A DNA stretch of 64,000 nt from Nymphaea colorata (taxonomy: Eukaryota > Streptophyta > Magnoliopsida > Nymphaeales > Nymphaeaceae). Shown piece after piece: positions 57,745-64,000 of this stretch. The notes under the pieces are model-generated. The model worked only from the letters and a program-made list of their open reading frames with translations, did not search any database and was not told the DNA's origin. Each line of letters starts with the position of its first letter. Position 1 is the first letter of the stretch. The DNA lies in assembly GCF_008831285.2 (NCBI RefSeq), contig NC_045143.1:248001-312000 (forward strand), given 5' to 3'. The position numbers were made by a program, and so were the translations under genes.

Positions 57745-58545
57745 TGGAACTTATTTGATATCTGTAAAATGGAAGCCATCTTTCGATTGGGACTCTTAGG
57801 TTGAATTTGCAGCATTATTTAGTATCCATAGTTTCCCTTTTAGAATTTTCAATGTCTCTTTACCTCGTAGGGCACTGGTGGAAAGGTTTGCATTCTTACT
57901 TTATTGTTTTCTTTTTGGGTGTGAGATTATATATCTTGTGATTAGTGAAAACAGGTTTCAATTTAGTTATTAAATATAGGTTCACTTATTTATTTTCTTG
58001 GTGTTTTTATATTCCTAGTTGTTTTGTATTGCTTTTCTTTTTGTTTGAATTCTTGAATCCTTGGGTGGGGATAAAGTAAAAATGACTTTGTGTTTGATTT
58101 TTGAATTTGATTGTTTATTTTTGCTTTTATTTTGCTAAATTTTTTTTAGAACCTATAATTTTTTATTTTTAGGATCATTTTCAAAGTGGTCTAGGAATTG
58201 TTGCTGTTGTTCTGTGTTTTTGACAGAATTTTCATCACATTAAAAAATTGTTTAAATGTTAAAACCACCTTCCAAATTTCTGCTTTTTTATCTGTAACTT
58301 CTTCTATGTATGTAAAATGGGGGGTCTTTCTGTTTCAAAATTTCAACTTCTAATTTATTTTCCCCAAACTGCTAAAAGACTGCTATTTTTGGACAGAAGG
58401 TTGCAGGCTGATTTTGAACAGGATAGGGCCGATTTTTCATTTGGTTTTTCAAAGTCAGGTGCAGAAACTCAAAATTTCACAAATTTATCTGAGTTTGCCA
58501 AATTTTACCTTTCTTCTCAGAACAATATCTTTATGTGTTTTGGTG
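57745..58545 (+). repeat. Segmental direct duplication B, copy 2
   Basis: Counterpart of 46890-47500. It includes an ag/GGCACTGGTGGAAAG/gt block that looks like a 15-base exon. Just upstream (57600-57660), cttacag is followed by a run whose second frame reads LLQSPIQGAERHGLPGALSG and then a gt. This may be a real but unidentified exon. I cannot name the gene. Confidence 0.55.
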
Positions 58546-58759
58546 ACGTTTGAAAACTTGTTTTGACCTAAGTCACCTGGGTATGGGTGCGGGTTTGGCT
58601 ACGGGTATGGTGAATGGTGAAACGAGTTTTGGTACGACGATTTTTAGAAAATTTGGGTATGGGGTAGGAGATAGGATATATATATAAATGTATACATTAT
58701 ATATATATACACACACACAATAATCCACACAAATTCTCAAAATTAAAAGAAAAATTAGA

Positions 58760-59270
58760 CCATGGGTGGAAACCTAGTCCCCTTCTCAATGTTGTTTCGG
58801 ATCATCATAAATTTCATTTTGTTCTGTTCTTCTTGGTAGACAAGATTTGTGTGTTTCACAATTCACACATACACATAAAAGATCACGTACTAGTTAGTGT
58901 TCTAGTTGGCAAAATGCTTTATAAGAAATATGCTGCCAAGGTGTATGCCTAGCTTTGTCTGTCTTCAAACAGCTATGTCTTCAAACACTGCTTTATATTG
59001 CCCAGATGAGACCTTCAAGATGCTGCACCATCACAATCATCTCTTTCTTTTGTTTTCTATGTTCATGCTTAGCTTTCCTTGCTGCCAAGGTGTATGCCTA
59101 GCGCTGTCCTCAAACGCTTTTACCAGCACCATTACAATAATACTTTCTTCTTTCTTTCTTCAATGTATGCCTTGTGCGATAAAATTGAATTTGGATTCGA
59201 TTATTGGTGTTGTGTGAAAATTAGCCAACAAAATTTCAGGATTTTTTGAACTTCCAGTTATTTTTTATAC
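58760..59270 (+). repeat. Segmental direct duplication E, copy 2
   Basis: Counterpart of 54979-55500, about 3.8 kb downstream in the same orientation, diverged by substitutions and indels. Confidence 0.8.
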
Positions 59271-60358
59271 ATTTTAAGCTATTCCCTGTTTTTGTTTGTC
59301 ACCAACCAAAATTCTGAAAACCAAGCTCAATTCTCGTTTTTTTAATTCTATCTATTAAAGAGATTTTTTCAATTCTACTTTCTCTGAGTGTTTTGTCAAA
59401 TTTTATAGTTTTTATTTTATTTTGGTAGTGAGAAAAATTTTTTGCTAGTGATGCTCAACCAAAGATGAAAAGTAGTGAAGAAAGGGATTAGGAGCATTTT
59501 ATCATTTCTTTCTATGCTTCAATGTAAGAGTGCATGAAGAAGGACCTTTTTTAAGTTCGAGGAAGCCAACATGAGCCATTAATATCCACAAAGGTCATGT
59601 CAAGATGTAAAATTTTAAAATTTTAAGGGTTGCCAAGATGTAAATGAGAAAAATTGTTCGTAAATATGAATATAGAAATAAGAAGTTTTTGGGCTCCATG
59701 TAGCCAAATGCCCTTAGGCCACACCTGAGTTCGCCTTGGCATAGAAAATATCTTGCAACAACAATTGGTAGTATACCTACGTTTATCTTGGGTAACTTTC
59801 CAGAAATTGAAAAATTCAACTTGCTAATTCAGAAATAACTAACTCAAATGTATTAAACATGTAGCAAGATTATTAAAAATTAGTCAAGTGGCATGCAAAT
59901 ATCGAAAAACCCATGTTTGCTTTTATTATTTCTGATATAGGAGGATGTCTACTTTTTGTCAATGTGCTAGGCTAGTGACGTATACAACAAAGAAGATCGG
60001 GATAATGTAGGTGTCCAAACAAAGCTAGACTCATTTATTAAACCAACCAACTTCAAATTAAAAACCATAACTAGTTTACACGTGAATCGAGCGAGCCCTG
60101 TGAGCTCAACTCATTTAAGTTTGAGTGAATTTGTTTAGAACTTATAAATATTACATTTGTCCAGAAACAAGACAATCGAGTTGGTATATTATTAAGACTT
60201 CATTTTCCTATTTAAATTAAATTTCATGTACAATGTTCAATTACGTTGATTAATCTCCAAAAACATTTTTGTAACCTAACGTTAAATCCCTTTTTTAAAC
60301 TTTTCTCGATTTCGTGCCTTTTAAAATATCGGCGAAAATGTGTTCGTAAGCTGGCGAC

Positions 60359-60594
60359 GCCTCTCTGCCCAGCAGCGTGTCGTCGTTACCGGTAAAGAAC
60401 ATTTCGCCCGCCTGGCCGCCCGCCTTGTGTATCTGCAAAGAGGAGCGCAGTGCAGTGTGCTGCAGCAGGTGGTCTAGGGGTTCGATCGAGTGAAGTACGC
60501 TGCCTGCAATGATAATCGACCGCCAGATAGTCGTCTGCCCTTTCGACAATGCTTCGATGCCTCTCTGCCCAGCAGCGTGTCGTCGTTACCGGTA
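60359..60594 (+). repeat. 36-bp perfect direct repeat, 200 bases apart
   Basis: The 36-base sequence gcctctctgcccagcagcgt followed by gtcgtcgttaccggta occurs at 60359-60394 and 60559-60594. One frame of it reads RLSAQQRVVVTG, which fits the end of the first coding part of mtKAS (family: RRVVVTGLGMVTPLG). The second copy runs into ..accg/gtaatc, a plausible donor, followed by (CT)n(GT)n. Confidence 0.7.
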
Positions 60595-60595
60595 A

Positions 60596-60599
<4 letters not shown>

Positions 60600-60627
<28 letters not shown>

Positions 60628-60635
60628 TGTGTGTA
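60600..60635 (+). repeat. (CT)n(GT)n compound microsatellite
   Basis: A run of ct dinucleotides passes directly into a run of gt dinucleotides. It lies just after the putative first-exon donor of the mtKAS pseudogene. Confidence 0.95.
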
Positions 60636-60704
60636 TGCTTTTTTAATTGTTGACGGTGTGGGGAAAGGGCTAGGCTTGTAATTCGGATTCTCTGCCGGTT
60701 TGAG

Positions 60705-62497
60705 ATCTCATGGAAACGGTTGATCAACGGGGAATGCGGCATATAGGTGAAATGGTTGATCAACGGGCAATGCGGCGTCTGTCACCGGAGGATTTCCAAG
60801 ATGGACGGTTTCGATCAAGACACCCTTGCTCACTTCTCAGATGTTCCAACAGTTGACGTCCAAGGTTGCCGCTATCGTTCCTGGTTCCGCAGACGGTGAA
60901 ATCGATGAATAAACGTGGATCCATTCCAGGGTAAACTTTCTCTCTCTCCCATTTTTTTCTTTACAAGCGGATAGATTAGGGTTCTTCAGATTTGAGCAAT
61001 TGCTTGGTTAATTATAAAAGAGACAACAAAGAGAGAAAGAGAGAGAGTGTGTGTGTTGGCATACAGAGAGTCTCCTTGTGTGGTCACCACTTGCACACAA
61101 ATTTTGCCGCTTCCCCTCATTTCGTTTTCCTTCGCTGGACCAGAGATCCATCGCAAGGTTCATAGCCTATGCAATTTGGTGTGCCGCTGAGGCTCTGAAA
61201 GATGTAAATTGGTTACCAGAGGAGCAGAAAGAAAAACAAAGGCGGTAATGAAATAATCTCAACTATTGGAAATCTAAATTTCTTGACTAGCTTGGCGTTA
61301 TTTGGCTCAAAAATTTGATAATCTAGGGCGTTTCAATAGGTGGGGTTATTGGAAGCATCAGTGGGACTCTTGACGCAGCAAAGTTGATCTGTGAAAAGGT
61401 TTGTTCAGATTAAATGATCTGCTGAAATCTTGATTTTTCATCCTGCTTTCATATATGAATTTTACTCTTATCTCCATGTTGTAGTTTGTGGATTCGTGCA
61501 GACTGATTCATTTTCTCTGTGAGGTTGTACCTGATCTCTTTTTTGTTTCACCTTCTTGATAGCGCCTTCGTCGGCTTACTCCATTTTTCATCCCTCGGAT
61601 ATTGATTAATATGGTACAAGACACGTGGGCATGAAATATGGACTGCAGGTACTTAAATCAATCTGTGAGGGATTGTGAATTTTTGTAGTTCCTGATGGTC
61701 TCATACGTTTCTGTAGTTACTTGTTGTAGTATAAAATCTGTAGAACAAACTTCAATCCGGGGTCCAAATCATGCTTCTGTCATAGCTTATGCTACTGATG
61801 CAGATTCAATTGGGGATGCTGCTAGGTTTATTCATTTTGGTGATGCAGATGTTATGATTGCTAGACGAATTGAGTCCAGTATAGATGCTCTTTCAATAGT
61901 GGGATTTTGCAGGTGACTAAACTGCCTTAATTTTACTCCCGACCAAAATATAGTGGTGCAAGTGTAAACTGTAAAGTAACTACATATAATCATAAAAGTT
62001 TTTTAAAAATAAACTAAAAGAAACAAAAATGGACTCAAAATTCATATAACACACTTTTTTGGTTTGGAAAAGATTGCAAAATATCAATTGGCTCTCACCT
62101 GTTATTATTGTTTGAAAACCATTTTGTTGGTAAAAAATGGCAAAATTTTCTGAGCATCGTGAAAAATATCAGTGTTTGTGGTTCGTCATACTTTTGTTCT
62201 GTTCCTTGACTATTAATCTTGTTTTGTTACATTTTATCACCTTTAGTGGATGATTTGGGTGCTGTGTTAATGGATTCTCAATTGCAGATGAAGAGCATTG
62301 CCAACAAAGTTTAACATGCTTCCACAAGAGGCATCACGACCTTTTGATAGCGGTTGAGACGGATTTGTGTAAGCCATCTCTTGTAACTTCTTGAAATTTG
62401 GTATCCTTTCCTGCCTTTTGTCGGAGTTAAACCTCATACTTTTTCCTCTGATTGGTCATATAGGATAGTTGAAGGTTGGGGTCTCATGGTTCTAGAG
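60705..62497 (+). pseudogene. mtKAS: Mitochondrial beta-ketoacyl-ACP synthase (mtKAS) pseudogene
   Basis: Intron-containing remnants follow family order. About 60709-60930: WKRLINGECGI (duplicated in a 36-bp tandem), RLSPEDFQ, DGFDQDTLAH and QLTSKVAAIVPGSADGEIDE, in different frames and then a stop. 61144-61244: RSIARFIAYAIWCAAEALKD. 61327-61398: GVSIGGVIGSISGTLDAAKL. 61563-61648: RLRRLTPFFIPRILINM, frame shift, HVGMKYGLQ. About 61762-61912: GPNHASVIAYATDADSIGDA, ESSIDALSIVGFCR. 62288-62368: RALPTKFNMLPQEASRPFDS with two stops. 62464-62497: VEGWGLMVLE. The normal enzyme extends acyl chains in the mitochondrial matrix (for lipoate synthesis) using a Cys in ACATGAHS; here that Cys is Tyr. The C-terminal half with the two His residues is not seen. 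Confidence 0.9.
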
Positions 62498-62638
62498 GTG
62501 AGTTAAAATATTTATTGGAAAATTTTCTAGTTGATACCCTGTTAGATGAAGCTTAATTGTTGCCTGATGTTTGTCCAAATTCACAACTTCTCCTGATCGC
62601 TGATTTGCTATGCTTAAATAAGCAAAATAATGGCTGAT

Positions 62639-62775
62639 TTACATTATTTAGTAAAATGATGAACACCCCAAAGCACAAGTGCATGGAGAGTTGCATGTCA
62701 AATTGCTTATTTACTTTATTTAGTAGAATGATGAACATCACATACAGCAAGTGCTAGGGGAGATGCATCTCAAGA
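62639..62775 (+). repeat. Diverged ~72-bp local duplication
   Basis: The word ttta..ttatttagta.aatgatgaaca occurs at about 62639 and 62711, each followed by a caa/agcacaagtg or cagcaagtg stretch and gagatgcat/gagttgcat. It lies downstream of the last mtKAS remnant. Confidence 0.6.
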
Positions 62776-63688
62776 GCTCATCCATTTGGCTAGGGTTTTG
62801 AATGTAAGAGCTGCCAGCTTAAGAGGGTCCAGAGCTCAATTCGTAGATTAATTGAATTGGATAGGCTATTGATTCAATGAATCAGTTGAATTGAGTTAGA
62901 ATTGTTTATGAATTTAGTTAATTAAAGAATGTGTTTTAAATTTAAAAATGTTATTTAAATAAAAATAGGAAAATAAATGCAGTAAAAAATTCAAAACATT
63001 AATATGAAATCATGAACAATTTAAAGAAATCTATTTTCATTGTATCAGTTGTCCTATTTGAAGTTTGAACATATCAATTATTTCAACATATGAAATTAAT
63101 AGTCATACGTGAAGCGATTTGAACATGTCGGAGAATTTTTTGTTTCGGTTGCTATCAAGTTGGATTAACAGGTTTGCCTTTCTTTTTGTGTTTCAAATAG
63201 AAAGTTTTTTAGCCAATGGTTGAGATTTTGGCTTTTAGCGTCTTTATCTCTGAGCTTGTGCTTTTCCTTTCTCATTTCTTTTCCTTTTTCCGCAAAAAAA
63301 CTACAAGGATTTTGTTTGTGCTTTTTTTTTTTTGGAATGTAGATGTGCACAAAGCAAAAGAAATTCAGCACTGCGGAGGACCCATTGGAATCTTCCTTAC
63401 AGCTTTGTGATTATCTTTCACAATGTCTACTAGCAATCAATATCAAAGGTTATACATACAACTTCAGCAGCCCTCATCGTCTCCCTCTTACTGTGTAATC
63501 ATATTGAAGTTAATGATAAGCCAACTTTTAATTGCTAAAATTTTAGGAAATTTTACTAAAGTAAAAATGGATTATCAATGTTTTTGTAAAATTTTTCAAA
63601 TATTGTGATTAATAAGTACATCTATGGAGTTGGGCTATATGATGGGTGATTCTTTTTGGATTGGCTGGTTCACTCCCAAGTCAGGCCA
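62776..63688. other. AT-rich spacer
   Basis: Only short open frames are present. The expected C-terminal exons of mtKAS are not found here. No delimited element was seen. Confidence 0.5.
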
Positions 63689-64000
63689 TTCAGCCAAAAA
63701 TTGATAGATTTTTTTAAACCCTTGGACTTAACCCTTGCATCTGATTCGCCAATTCATTCTGATTTGGACCAATTCTTATAAAAATACTTCAGGGTGCTAC
63801 TCTGTTGCTATAATCTGGAAGGGTTCTGCCTAACCCTTGTCTTGTCAGCCAAAGAAAAAGGAGAGGAAAGCCTGATTATGTGGAGCCTTTTGTTGTCTCT
63901 TCTTGAGGTAAATATTTAAATGTTATTTTAGTATTAATTGATTGCTTGGATTTGAGTTATTTGTCATAATCTTCTCAGGATGCACTTCGTGCACGTAGAG
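63689..64000 (+). repeat. Dispersed repeat D, copy 2 (cut by window end)
   Basis: Direct copy of 50473-50803, 13.2 kb away. The window ends at gcacgtagag, which corresponds to about 50803. In copy 1 the sequence then enters repeat C (from about 50810) within a few bases. Confidence 0.9.

Noticed and set aside
60440-60500. tRNA-like ggttcgatcgag word
   Set aside because: The surrounding sequence does not form the acceptor, D or anticodon arms.
60295-60549. Minus-strand 84-codon ORF with protein-like composition (LDHLLQHTALRSSLQIHKAG)
   Set aside because: It lies opposite the duplicated mtKAS first-exon piece, which the plus-strand reading explains in part. I recognise no family for it, so I left it uncalled.

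Overview
This is plant nuclear DNA, from a flowering plant judging by the gene families. The genes are split by AT-rich introns with ordinary GT-AG borders. They belong to plant families: an FDM/IDN2 protein of RNA-directed DNA methylation, a leucine-zipper/DUF547 protein, a TSJT1-type protein and terpene synthase remnants. Much of the spacer is decayed transposons, dispersed duplications, palindromes and satellites. Genus and species cannot be named from the sequence. No rRNA or tRNA gene, CRISPR array or bacterial-type operon was seen.

Two genes look intact. On the plus strand, 23937-35690 encodes the beta subunit of the AP-3 adaptor complex. It has 11 coding exons that join in frame to about 1160 residues. 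On the minus strand, 40295-37613 encodes a leucine-zipper (MIP1-type) plus DUF547 protein of about 543 residues in 8 exons. One of its introns appears to be GC-AG. The two genes converge on a 1.9 kb spacer.

The other coding regions are broken or partial: a syntaxin N-terminal piece (4413-4829, minus); an FDM-like gene lacking its central coiled coil and the start of its XH domain (5933-8498, minus); two terpene synthase last-exon remnants (14660 and 21275); a TSJT1-like first exon with no visible continuation (46002); and a mitochondrial beta-ketoacyl-ACP synthase (mtKAS) pseudogene (60705-62497) with stops, frameshifts and a lost catalytic cysteine. A second fragment of the same mtKAS family lies at 56349.

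Layout: 0-5 kb, a direct repeat pair, a hAT-like element with an 8-bp target duplication, and the syntaxin piece. 5-9 kb, the FDM-like locus with a tandem duplication of its own 5' end. 9-23.5 kb, a palindrome-rich accessory region: a 3.15 kb palindrome, a 0.6 kb near-perfect hairpin, a 148-bp palindrome, and a direct segmental duplication carrying terpene synthase remnants. 23.7-40.3 kb, the two intact genes. 40.3-64 kb, the TSJT1 fragment, a 57-bp minisatellite with higher-order structure, a second compound satellite, several direct segmental duplications and the mtKAS remnants.

The genes do not form a pathway or operon. Shared structure comes from duplication and capture of gene pieces. 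The most unusual items are the young hairpin at 18925-19526, the FDM-like start-codon duplication that creates a self-mimicking upstream ORF, and the palindrome at 22116-22263, whose unrearranged relative survives at 15.5 kb.
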